Below, one piece after another: positions 6,258 to 12,791 of a DNA stretch of 14,252 bases (its first letter is position 1; each line of letters starts with the position of its first letter). The stretch spans positions 1 to 14,252 of the forward strand of contig CALQBR020000008.1 of assembly GCA_943328865.2 (NCBI GenBank). The letters are read 5' to 3'. The notes below the pieces were generated by a model. That model ran no database searches and was not told where the DNA came from. It saw only the letters and a list, made by a program, of their open reading frames with translations. Origin of the DNA: Sphingobacterium thalpophilum. GTDB taxonomy: Bacteria; Bacteroidota; Bacteroidia; Flavobacteriales; Flavobacteriaceae. Both the position numbers and the translations under genes were made by a program.

Positions 6258-6296
6258 AACACCCTTCCGCTGAAAAAGTGGGAGGGTGTTTTTTTT
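6258..6296 (+). terminator. Strong intrinsic terminator
   Basis: AACACCCTTCC (6258-6268) pairs with GGGAGGGTGTT (about 6280-6290) with one G-T pair around a short A-rich loop. It is followed directly by an uninterrupted T-run to 6296. It ends transcription of the secreted-protein island. Confidence 0.9.
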
Positions 6297-6406
6297 AATG
6301 CTTTTTCTCTTATAGATAGCAATCAGTTTGTTTTTACATTACAAATTATAAACTTTCACAAAGGTCGCCTTTAGCTAAATAAGGACTAATAATAGAGATA
6401 GAAAAT

Positions 6407-6516
6407 CGAATAATCGCCATTTATAAACGTTAAAACAGGAAAATATCACGCAAACTAAGTCGTTATTTTTAACTGAATTTTATGATTTATATTCGTAAAA
6501 TAATAACAATTAAACT
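6407..6516 (+). repeat. Promoter-like direct repeat, copy 2 (partner at 900-1006)
   Basis: This copy aligns with 900-1006, from CGAATAATC (6407) to AACAATTAAA, with the identical 20-base core at 6466-6485. It lies between the terminator at 6258-6296 and the five-gene envelope operon, where a promoter is expected. That position supports reading both copies as control regions. Confidence 0.7.
6488..6495 (+). promoter_or_regulatory. Candidate -7 promoter box (TATATTCG) for the envelope operon
   Basis: TATATTCG differs from TAnnTTTG at one base and aligns with TACTTTTA at 981-988 in the other repeat copy. The -33 TTG element is not obvious. Use of this box would give a 5' UTR of about 150 nt before 6651. 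Confidence 0.3.
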
Positions 6517-6650
6517 TACAAAATGTAAGAAACAATATTCAAAAACAACCTAGTGCTAAGATCTTTAGTCAACACAATTGTCTAAATCAATTATTAAAGA
6601 ACTAAAAAAAAAATAAAGTTAGAACTATAACTCTAAAATAAGAATCCCTT

Positions 6651-7247
6651 ATGAAAAAAAAAATATTGCTAATTAGCTGTTTATTCATAACCATGATGGT
6701 TAGTGGTCAAAAATTAAGAAAAGACCAGGGATTAAGATTAGGAGTTAAAGGAGGGTTAAACGTATCTAACTTTATAGGTGACGGCATGGAAGGAACAAAC
6801 AACACCTACAGAACAAGTGTTCATCTTGGTGTTTTAACTGAAATCATTGTTTCGGACAAATTCTCTATCCAACCCGAACTTTTATATTCTGGACAAGGAT
6901 ACAGTGGCAACGCTACCCCTGGATTTAGCAGAAGCAAATACAACTATCTCAACTTTCCTGTAATGGGGAAGATATACGTTACCGAAAAGCTAAATATCGA
7001 GGCTGGGCCACAAGTGGGATTTCTACTCTATTCAAAAGAGCGCACGGATACTGAAATCATAACATATAAAAACCAAAAAACGGTTGATTTTGGAATAAAT
7101 GTAGGTTTGGCTTATGAATTAGATAATGGAGTGTTCTTTCAGACAAGATATAACCTAGGTTTAAGCAACATTAACTCAGGGAGTGATGCCGTAGCCAAGA
7201 AATACAGCAACTCTGTTATTCAGTTTTCAGTTGGCTTAAAAATTTAA
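6651..7247 (+). CDS. Outer-membrane beta-barrel protein (OMP_b-brl_2 type, 198 aa)
   Basis: The signal peptide is residues 1-19/20 (MKKKILLISCLF...VSGQ). The mature chain has the pattern of the porin-family outer membrane beta-barrels common in Bacteroidota (PF13568-like). It opens with LRLGVKGGLNVSNF, carries alternating strands such as VHLGVLTEIIV, FSIQPELLYSGQGYSG and YLNFPVMGKIYV, then LNIEAGPQVGFLL, FGINVGLAYELDNG and FFQTRYNLGLSNI. It ends VIQFSVGLKI, with the hydrophobic final strand used for barrel assembly by BAM. About 175 mature residues suit an 8-strand barrel. It starts the operon: the next gene follows after 35 nt, and the copy-2 promoter-like repeat lies upstream. The substrate or partner is unknown. 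It may anchor the other four products at the outer membrane. Confidence 0.9.
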   Translation: MKKKILLISCLFITMMVSGQKLRKDQGLRLGVKGGLNVSNFIGDGMEGTNNTYRTSVHLGVLTEIIVSDKFSIQPELLYSGQGYSGNATPGFSRSKYNYLNFPVMGKIYVTEKLNIEAGPQVGFLLYSKERTDTEIITYKNQKTVDFGINVGLAYELDNGVFFQTRYNLGLSNINSGSDAVAKKYSNSVIQFSVGLKI

Positions 7248-7282
7248 CAAATTATTAATACACAACTCCTAATCCCAAAAGA

Positions 7283-8686
7283 ATGAAAAAAAACCTATTA
7301 TTAACATTTTTTATTGTTGGTTATTTTACTTCCTGTTTTGCACAAGAAGAACAAAAAGAATTAACATATAGAAGAAGTTCGTTGACATTAGTAATTGCTG
7401 ATTCAGAAGAATTACCAAGTAGAAGACAAATTATGAATTCATGGAATAGCTTTAGATTTCCAGATAAATATAATAAGCACGATATTGGTATAAATAGCAT
7501 TAATGTTGATATGATATCATTATCAGACAAGGAATTATTAGACGCTGGATATTTAAAAGACACACTAAAAAATTCTCTTCAATTATTAAAAGCACAATAT
7601 AAAAATGTAAAATATTTAAATTACGATAAATCAATAGCGGTTGTTTTACCTTCCGATGAAGAGTTATTTAAACTGAAAATTGACAAATATATTAAGGATA
7701 ATAAAATTGCAAAAAAAATAGTTGCTACATGGTATAATAGAACACCGGATGGCAAAATGGATTGGGAATTAATAAAAAAACGTGGAAGGAATTCAGCATC
7801 GAAAAAGATTCTTGATGATTCCAAATCAGATCTTCTGGGTGGTGAAAAGAAATTAAGAGATTGGAAATTAATTTCAAATACTTATATAGTTTTTTATAAT
7901 ATGAATTTTTTTCCTATGGAGCGTCTAGCCAGACTTCAATCAGATTTTGAAGATATAGGTGGAAAATATGGGCCTAAAGCGATAGTAGAAGGATTAGTTA
8001 ATAGTGTTCTTCCAAAATCTATAAAAAAACAAAAGATAGAGTTTGATAGTATATATCGTGAAAAAAGGAAAGAAGGGTATTTTGTTAACTGTACAGCTTA
8101 TTTGTACCAACTTGATTGGAATGATGATACATTAAAAAAGTTCCACGATACCTTTTTTAACTTACAAGTAGATGAAGCAAGTAAAACAAAAGCATGGAAC
8201 GAATCATCATTTAAATTGAATTTTGTAGGGGATATTACCTCTAGATCACTGGTTACTTCTAAATTAGGTGAATCATATTTAGTTAAAAGAACTGAAGAAC
8301 AAATTATCGATTTGCAAATGAAAAGGACAATGGATAATTCTTTAGCTAAATTGCAAAAAGAATATGTTCAATTTAGACCTGTTACCCCTATACATTCTGT
8401 TGAACCAATAACTGCACAAATTGGCCTTAAAGAAGGATTAGAGCCGGGTCAAACATTTGAAATTTTAATGTCTGATTTTGATGAATTTGGAGTTCCAACA
8501 TATAAACAAATAGGCAAAGTTAAGGTAGATAAAGAGCTTCCTATTTGGGATAACAGAGAAGGAGCTGCTTTAGAACCAGAATTAGATAAAGATGGGAATC
8601 CTATAGTAACACCTGAATTCACAACATTTAAAGGAGGAACTGATAAAGCGGAACCAAATTTTAATTTTATTAGATTATTAAAATAA
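7283..8686 (+). CDS. Secreted protein of an uncharacterised Bacteroidota family (467 aa)
   Basis: The signal peptide is residues 1-20 (MKKNLLLTFFIV...CFAQ). The mature N-terminus has an RRSSLTLVIADSEELPS segment, then FRFPDKYNKHDIGI and IDKYIKDNKIAKKIVATWYNR. I recall similar motifs (RSSL, DK[FY]N-x-H, IA++VA+W+NR) from uncharacterised exported proteins of Bacteroidota; this is memory, not a search. Residues about 195-215 read LISNTYIVFYNMNFFP. The C-terminal part has an IGLKEGLEPGQTFEILMSD segment followed by a GKVKVDKELPIWDNR stretch and STF-like TTFKGG, a small beta domain that also recurs in that family. No catalytic motif is visible. It is the second gene of the operon, 11 nt before the 475-aa gene. 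A surface-layer or outer-membrane assembly role is possible but unproven. Confidence 0.83.
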   Translation: MKKNLLLTFFIVGYFTSCFAQEEQKELTYRRSSLTLVIADSEELPSRRQIMNSWNSFRFPDKYNKHDIGINSINVDMISLSDKELLDAGYLKDTLKNSLQLLKAQYKNVKYLNYDKSIAVVLPSDEELFKLKIDKYIKDNKIAKKIVATWYNRTPDGKMDWELIKKRGRNSASKKILDDSKSDLLGGEKKLRDWKLISNTYIVFYNMNFFPMERLARLQSDFEDIGGKYGPKAIVEGLVNSVLPKSIKKQKIEFDSIYREKRKEGYFVNCTAYLYQLDWNDDTLKKFHDTFFNLQVDEASKTKAWNESSFKLNFVGDITSRSLVTSKLGESYLVKRTEEQIIDLQMKRTMDNSLAKLQKEYVQFRPVTPIHSVEPITAQIGLKEGLEPGQTFEILMSDFDEFGVPTYKQIGKVKVDKELPIWDNREGAALEPELDKDGNPIVTPEFTTFKGGTDKAEPNFNFIRLLK

Positions 8687-8697
8687 AAAGACTATCA

Positions 8698-10125
8698 ATG
8701 AAAACGAATAAATTTAATTTATTAATTGTTTTAGGCATCATTATTACATCATTTTATTCTAATGCTCAAGAAAGAGTTTGGGAAGAAACCGACCAATATA
8801 AAGTATTAGAGGTATGGGGAGATAATATAGGGAATAGTGTTAAAGTAGATGTGACTTGTTCAGCAAAAACTGTTTCCGATGCGGTATTTAAAGCTAGAAA
8901 ATTAGCTTTGTATAATTATATTTTTATAGGTTATGATGCCAATGGAAGTGCGTCAGCGATAAAAAAATTAACGGATAAAAGTATCTACGAAGGTTCATTA
9001 GATTTTTTTACAGACTATATTAATGAAGAAAAAAATGGTTTGGGATATACAGAAGCAATATTAAATACTTCAAAACCAGGCGGCATGGTTCCGGGCGGTA
9101 AGAAAAAATTAGTCAAAGTAACCGTAACTGTAACATTGAAAATTGATGAAATTCGAAAAGATTTAGAAAACAAAGGGAAGCTTAAATCAATGGCAAGTAT
9201 TAGTGAAAGTTTAGGTCCAATTACTGTTGTGGTTAAGCCCAACGATTATTGGCTTAAAAGATTGGGAGTTTATAAGGAATTTATAGATAACCAAGGTAAA
9301 AAGCAAATAATAAAGGATTATTCACAGCTTTCTCTTCATCCAGAATATACTACTATAATTCAATCCATTAGAACAAATTTGGGAGATGGATTTAAAGTTG
9401 ATGATATAGGTTCTCAACTCGCCAATTCTAATAATGAGGTAATGAGAAACAATTTGACAGGTGACTCAGATTTAGAAGAAACAGGAGAAGAAATGATGGC
9501 TAGAACTATACAAGCTGACATTATTCTTGAAGTTAGCTTTGAAAAACAAGTGGTATCTGGAGGAATGGAAACAGAGTTGAGTATTTCTTTGACAGGAATT
9601 GATCCATATACAAACTCATCAAGTGAAATGGCAGGTGATTTAATACGAAAGTCAACTTCAGGAGATAAATTTAATAATCTTTTGGATACGACATTAAAGA
9701 GTGTTTGTAATGATTTTATGTCTAAAGCCCAAAAATTTTTAGTTTCAAGAGATGAGAAAGGGTTGCCAGGAAAAGTAATTTTTAAAATCCCTAAAAATAT
9801 TAAACTATCAGATGGTACGCCACTTTTGTTTTCTATGAAATTAAAAATTGAAAATGAAAAAATTAATTTTTCTGAACTAGTAGATGAAGCAATAGAAGAG
9901 TTAGGTAAAGGTAAAGCACAAGGAGAACAGACTGATTTGAGAAGAGTATATGATGTGAAAATTCCTTCCAAGGTAAAAAATAGAAAAGGTAAAGAGGTTA
10001 CTAATAATTACGAGAAATTTTCTGCAAAAGTGGAAGAATATATTACTGAAAATCTAAAAGGTGTTTCAGCAGTTATTAAGACAGTTGGTTCAGGAAGAGT
10101 TGTTGTGGTTTTCAAAGCTATATAA
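8698..10125 (+). CDS. Secreted protein, DUF6175-like (475 aa)
   Basis: The signal peptide is residues 1-24 (MKTNKFNLLIVLG...SNAQ). Residues about 30-160 form a first domain with an SVKVDV strand, a DAVFKARKLALYNYIFIG helix and closing strands KVTVTVTLKIDEIRKDL; this domain is homologous to the 161-aa lipoprotein that follows. Residues about 165-475 form a second region: ITVVVKPNDYW, a helix-rich stretch, QADIILEVSFEKQ, LSISLTGIDPYTNSSS, LLDTTLKSVCNDFM, and a last beta strand RVVVVFKAI. The order and motifs (a TIMVVP-like first strand, ADI..EV, a LTG-D-YT turn) resemble what I remember as DUF6175 of Bacteroidota, not verified. Overall it looks like a chain of LPP20/CsgG-like alpha-beta domains. 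It lies 11 nt from both neighbours in the operon. Periplasmic location is inferred. Confidence 0.83.
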   Translation: MKTNKFNLLIVLGIIITSFYSNAQERVWEETDQYKVLEVWGDNIGNSVKVDVTCSAKTVSDAVFKARKLALYNYIFIGYDANGSASAIKKLTDKSIYEGSLDFFTDYINEEKNGLGYTEAILNTSKPGGMVPGGKKKLVKVTVTVTLKIDEIRKDLENKGKLKSMASISESLGPITVVVKPNDYWLKRLGVYKEFIDNQGKKQIIKDYSQLSLHPEYTTIIQSIRTNLGDGFKVDDIGSQLANSNNEVMRNNLTGDSDLEETGEEMMARTIQADIILEVSFEKQVVSGGMETELSISLTGIDPYTNSSSEMAGDLIRKSTSGDKFNNLLDTTLKSVCNDFMSKAQKFLVSRDEKGLPGKVIFKIPKNIKLSDGTPLLFSMKLKIENEKINFSELVDEAIEELGKGKAQGEQTDLRRVYDVKIPSKVKNRKGKEVTNNYEKFSAKVEEYITENLKGVSAVIKTVGSGRVVVVFKAI

Positions 10126-10136
10126 TAAAATTAAAA

Positions 10137-10622
10137 ATGAAAAAATTAAGATTTACTTTGTGTTATTTATGCTTATTCCCATTATTAAGTTGTAACGCAC
10201 AAAAAAACAATAGAGGTGCCGATTATACCTATGAAGTTTCCTGTTTAGGTAGTGAGATGGATGGAAGTGTTACGGTAGAATCTTACGGAATGGGTCGTAA
10301 CTATGCAGACGCATCAGAGCAAGCCAAAAAAAATGCGGTAAGCGCTGTTCTATTTAAAGGTATTAAGATAGGTGTTGGTGACTGTAATAAAAGTCCATTA
10401 TTATTAGCATTTGATTCAGAAAGTAAATATGAATCCTATTTTGCGGATTTTTTTAAAGATAGCGGACCGTATATGCAATTTGTGAGCTTAAAAGACGAGA
10501 GAATTGGAAATAAAATCAAAAGAAATGTGAAAAAAACCGAAGAAATGCAACAGCGAAAGGTTGTTGTGAGGGTTGATCGTCTTGGGTTAAAAAAGAAATT
10601 ACAGAAAGATAATATTAAATAA
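10137..10622 (+). CDS. Small lipoprotein homologous to the N-domain of the preceding gene (161 aa)
   Basis: The N-terminus MKKLRFTLCYLCLFPLLSC carries a lipobox-like LLSC, so Cys19 is the likely lipidated residue and the protein is probably membrane-anchored. Asn follows the Cys. The mature part aligns with the first domain of the 475-aa protein: YEV.., GSVTV against NSVKV, DASEQAKKNAVSAVLFKG against DAVFKARKLALYNYIFIG, FFKD against FFTD, and a closing VVVRVDRLGLKKKL against VTVTLKIDEIRKDL. The pattern of a strand, an Ala-rich helix and return strands resembles LPP20-like outer-membrane lipoproteins. The gaps to its neighbours are 11 and 8 nt, so it is within the operon. It may be a lipid-anchored partner that mimics or binds the same surface as its larger paralogue. 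Confidence 0.82.
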   Translation: MKKLRFTLCYLCLFPLLSCNAQKNNRGADYTYEVSCLGSEMDGSVTVESYGMGRNYADASEQAKKNAVSAVLFKGIKIGVGDCNKSPLLLAFDSESKYESYFADFFKDSGPYMQFVSLKDERIGNKIKRNVKKTEEMQQRKVVVRVDRLGLKKKLQKDNIK

Positions 10623-10630
10623 TAAAAAAA

Positions 10631-11737
10631 ATGAAAAAAATAATCTTTTTTTTATCTGTTTTGATGATAACTTCAAATTCATTGAAAGCGCAGAATAATC
10701 TCGGAAGTGCAGATGATGCTGCTAGAATACCTATTTTAGCTTATGTTCCTAATAATCTAGGTGATTTAACCCCTATAGCACAAGATGCGTTAAAAAGCCG
10801 TCTTGATAGAATTGTTACAAGAGCTGGGATAGGAGGGGCTTCTAACAATAACAGATTTATTCTGACAGCAAAAATAGCTGAACTTGGTAAAGAGATTTCA
10901 AGCACTACACCTACCATTTATTTTTATAATCTAGAAATAACATTACTTGTAGGAGATGCAGTTGAGGGTAAACTTTTTGGAACTACAGTAATTCAAACTA
11001 AAGGAGCTGGAAGCACTGAGACAAGAGCTTATTTAGATGCTATTAAAGAAATAAAGGACCAAGATCCAAAATATACAACTTTTATAGAGCAGGCAAAATC
11101 AAAAATTATAGAATATTATAATTCTAATTGTGATTTCATTATTAAAGATGCAGATGCTTTAGCTTCAATTAAAGAATATGATGAAGCCATTTATAAATTA
11201 GCATCAGTGCCAGCCGTTTGCAAAACATGTTATGGAAAGTGCCTTGATAAGATAGGAATTTTTTACAAAGCCAAAATGGAAAATGAATGTCAAACTTATA
11301 TTGCAAAAGCTACAACATTAATGGCACAAGAAAATTATTATGAAGCTGCAGAGGTTCTATCGCCTATTTTGCCAGATTTGACATGTTATCCAAAAGCACA
11401 AGCTTTAATGAAAGACATTAATGATCATAAATGTGCTACGGCAATAGGAAAAGCGAGAGGTTCTTGGGCTTCTCATGATACATATGCTACAAGCGAAGCC
11501 TTAGCCTCTATCCCTTCAGATTCTAAATGTTATGCAGAAGCAGTTGCATTAGCTAATGAGGTTAAAAAATACGTAAAAGATACTGAAAACAGAGATTTTG
11601 AATTTATGAAGCAAAGTTATAAAGATGAAGTTGATATCAGAAAAGCAACTATTAAAGCTGCTCGAGATATAGGCGTTGCTTATGGGAACGGTCCAAAAGC
11701 TACAATTGTAAAATATAATATTATAGGTTGGTGGTAA
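10631..11737 (+). CDS. Secreted two-domain protein of an uncharacterised Bacteroidota family (368 aa)
   Basis: The signal peptide is residues 1-21 (MKKIIFFLSVLMI...LKAQ). Residues about 28-170 form an alpha-beta domain: RIPILAYVP, the helix AQDALKSRLDRIVTRAGIGG, RFILTAKI, YFYNLEITLLVGD, a KLFGTTVIQTKGAGS strand, AYLDAIKEIK and an EQAKSKIIEYYNSNCDFII helix. This recalls CsgG/LPP20-type periplasmic domains. Residues about 175-310 hold helical repeats with paired Cys (VPAVCKTCYGKC, LPDLTCYPKA, SDSKCYAEA), each repeat a Y/EA-rich helix followed by a P-x-C-Y turn; they look like TPR-like units. The tail carries AARDIGVAYGNGPKA and ends NIIGWW. It is the last gene of the operon, 8 nt after the lipoprotein. 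No terminator is obvious downstream. Confidence 0.83.
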   Translation: MKKIIFFLSVLMITSNSLKAQNNLGSADDAARIPILAYVPNNLGDLTPIAQDALKSRLDRIVTRAGIGGASNNNRFILTAKIAELGKEISSTTPTIYFYNLEITLLVGDAVEGKLFGTTVIQTKGAGSTETRAYLDAIKEIKDQDPKYTTFIEQAKSKIIEYYNSNCDFIIKDADALASIKEYDEAIYKLASVPAVCKTCYGKCLDKIGIFYKAKMENECQTYIAKATTLMAQENYYEAAEVLSPILPDLTCYPKAQALMKDINDHKCATAIGKARGSWASHDTYATSEALASIPSDSKCYAEAVALANEVKKYVKDTENRDFEFMKQSYKDEVDIRKATIKAARDIGVAYGNGPKATIVKYNIIGWW

Positions 11738-11913
11738 AATATTTCCATCTGATAATTATTTCAGTATTGACATATACCTTTTGTGCAACTTTATTAATCT
11801 TAAAATAAACTCATTAACTATGCTTATAAATAATGTTTACTCAACATTTTAGAAAATTATTAGACAGATGCTAATTTCTTGAAAGCTGAATATAAGCTGT
11901 AGCAGATTATATT

Positions 11914-12021
11914 ATGGCTAAACCTGATTATGAGATGTTAGGGCAAAAATGTCCATATTATGTAAATGTTAAGTACGATAGTAAGAAATGTGCTTATGAT
12001 TGCGGTACATCACCAAGGTAA
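11914..12021 (+). CDS. Possible small cysteine-containing ORF (35 aa)
   Basis: The sequence starts MAKPDYEMLGQKCPYY and ends KKCAYDCGTSPR, with three Cys (13, 26, 30) and no signal peptide. It begins with ATG 176 nt after the operon and stops 73 nt before the likely start of the next gene. The compact Cys/Tyr/Lys composition is protein-like, but a 35-codon ORF can arise by chance and there is no clear ribosome binding site. It could be a cytosolic zinc-binding micropeptide or a leftover of a larger gene. Confidence 0.35.
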   Translation: MAKPDYEMLGQKCPYYVNVKYDSKKCAYDCGTSPR

Positions 12022-12094
12022 AAAAAGCACAAAGATAAAACAAGGTTGTTATAGAAGTTCACAATTATTAATTAATCTAGAAAATTTAGAAAAT

Positions 12095-12277
12095 ATGGCA
12101 TGGCAAACTTATTATGTTCGATATACTATAGTTTATAGTGATGGGCAACGTTCAGAATCAGGTACTAATTTAAATTTAGAAAGTCAATCTGAAAGTCAAG
12201 CAATTGATGTTTTAAAAAGACAAAATAATGTGCCTCAAAACGCACAAATTATTATTAGAAGTTTTAATAAACCTTAG
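12095..12277 (+). CDS. Small cytosolic protein, unknown function (60 aa)
   Basis: The frame is open from 11966, but the first 43 codons overlap the ORF at 11914-12021 and look non-coding. The start at 12095 is chosen because it opens a compact domain. MAWQTYYVRYTIVYSDGQ is a strand, a polar Ser/Asn/Glu stretch follows, then an amphipathic helix (SQAIDVLKRQNNVP) and a closing strand AQIIIRSFNKP. The pattern is beta-alpha-beta. There is no signal peptide and no cysteine, unlike nearly all other products here. The second Met codon, GCATGG two codons on, is not in frame. I recognise no family. It is flanked by possible relics, so it may be part of a mobile or decaying patch. Confidence 0.55.
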   Translation: MAWQTYYVRYTIVYSDGQRSESGTNLNLESQSESQAIDVLKRQNNVPQNAQIIIRSFNKP

Positions 12278-12346
12278 TTTACTATAATTCATTTTAAACC
12301 ACAGACCTAAAAATCTGATTTTTATAAGGCTTGTTTGGATTCGTCT

Positions 12347-12508
12347 ATGATGGAAGAAACTCTAAACTCAAAAGCTAGAATAACCAACGAAATGATTGAA
12401 CATATTGTTAGTGATATTATTCCATTGGTGGTGAAGTTGGCAATCATTAATGACGTTGTTTGGAAGCACGAAGGAAGCCACTTCAACCCCGTGGTTGAAT
12501 GGTTGTAA
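12347..12508 (+). pseudogene. Chimeric short ORF, probable gene fragment (53 aa)
   Basis: The frame is open from just after a TAA at 12308, with ATG at 12347 (MMEETLNSKARITNEM...). The first 40 or so residues look helical and protein-like (IEHIVSDIIPLVVKLAIINDVVW). The last 11 or so (from EGSHFNPVVEWL) are read from DNA of the cysteine-rich gene copy in a shifted frame. The ORF therefore crosses a junction near 12470 and is best seen as the fragment of an unknown gene joined to the pseudogene. I recognise no family. Confidence 0.3.
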
Positions 12509-12673
12509 AAAAGGTTCAGGCGAGATTCATAATTTTCAATTTTGTGGTAAGGCAGGAGATTTAACTATAATTTTAGTAGTTGTGATGCAGAGGTTTATTT
12601 AACTTCTAGCTCTATTCCTAGTGGTTCGATATGTTTTGCTACTAGTGGCACTCACACTTGGTATCACCGATAA
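12470..12673 (+). pseudogene. Truncated, frameshifted copy of the cysteine-rich gene at 4766-5131
   Basis: The sequence matches the intact gene from about codon 55 to the stop. The first part reads EATSTPWLNGCKKGSGE in frame, where the intact gene has KATSAPWLNGCKKGSGE. One base is missing near 12563-12572 relative to the intact copy (ATTATAATTATACTTG region), which shifts the frame and removes the second CxxC. The end, GTHTWYHR and stop, is restored in the other frame, with C110 replaced by Phe. The signal peptide, first CxxC and leader L4 are absent. Many differences before the frameshift are at third codon positions, suggesting that the copies diverged under selection before this one broke. 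The homology goes on past the stop, including AGTCAAGAATCACTGTTTGATT. Confidence 0.85.
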
Positions 12674-12791
12674 ATATAGTCAAGAATCACTGTTTGATTA
12701 CTATTGTGGATGTTTTGGGAATTGGTTGATAAAGGAGTTGTATTCCTGATTTTTTTTGGTTATAAATTAATTAATTTTTAAATAAATAAAG

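Larger units (their letters stand above)
6218..6650. other. Intergenic region before the envelope operon
   Basis: No gene is seen. The stretch contains the terminator at 6258-6296, a short inverted repeat AAAGG-TCG-CCTTT near 6359-6372, the promoter-like direct repeat at 6407-6516, and a very A-rich stretch of about 130 bases that would be the 5' UTR of the 6651 operon. Confidence 0.55.
12278..12791. other. Region of decayed sequence
   Basis: There is no intact gene. It contains the chimeric ORF at 12347-12508, the truncated and frameshifted copy of the cysteine-rich gene at 12470-12673 with about 60 bases of its copied downstream flank (to about 12735), and a short AT-rich lead into the gene at 12792. 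Confidence 0.6.

Noticed and set aside
7321..7824. Two minus-strand open frames within the 467-aa gene
   Set aside because: They are shadows of the + strand coding sequence and have low-complexity hydrophobic translations with no upstream signals.
9414..9971. Long minus-strand open frame of 185 codons
   Set aside because: It lies wholly inside the 475-aa gene, whose signal peptide, spacing and domain pattern are convincing; the reverse frame has no recognisable domain.
11966..12094. Upstream ATG giving a 103-aa protein for the 12095 gene
   Set aside because: The added 43 residues overlap another ORF and show no domain-like pattern, while the domain begins cleanly at the ATG at 12095.
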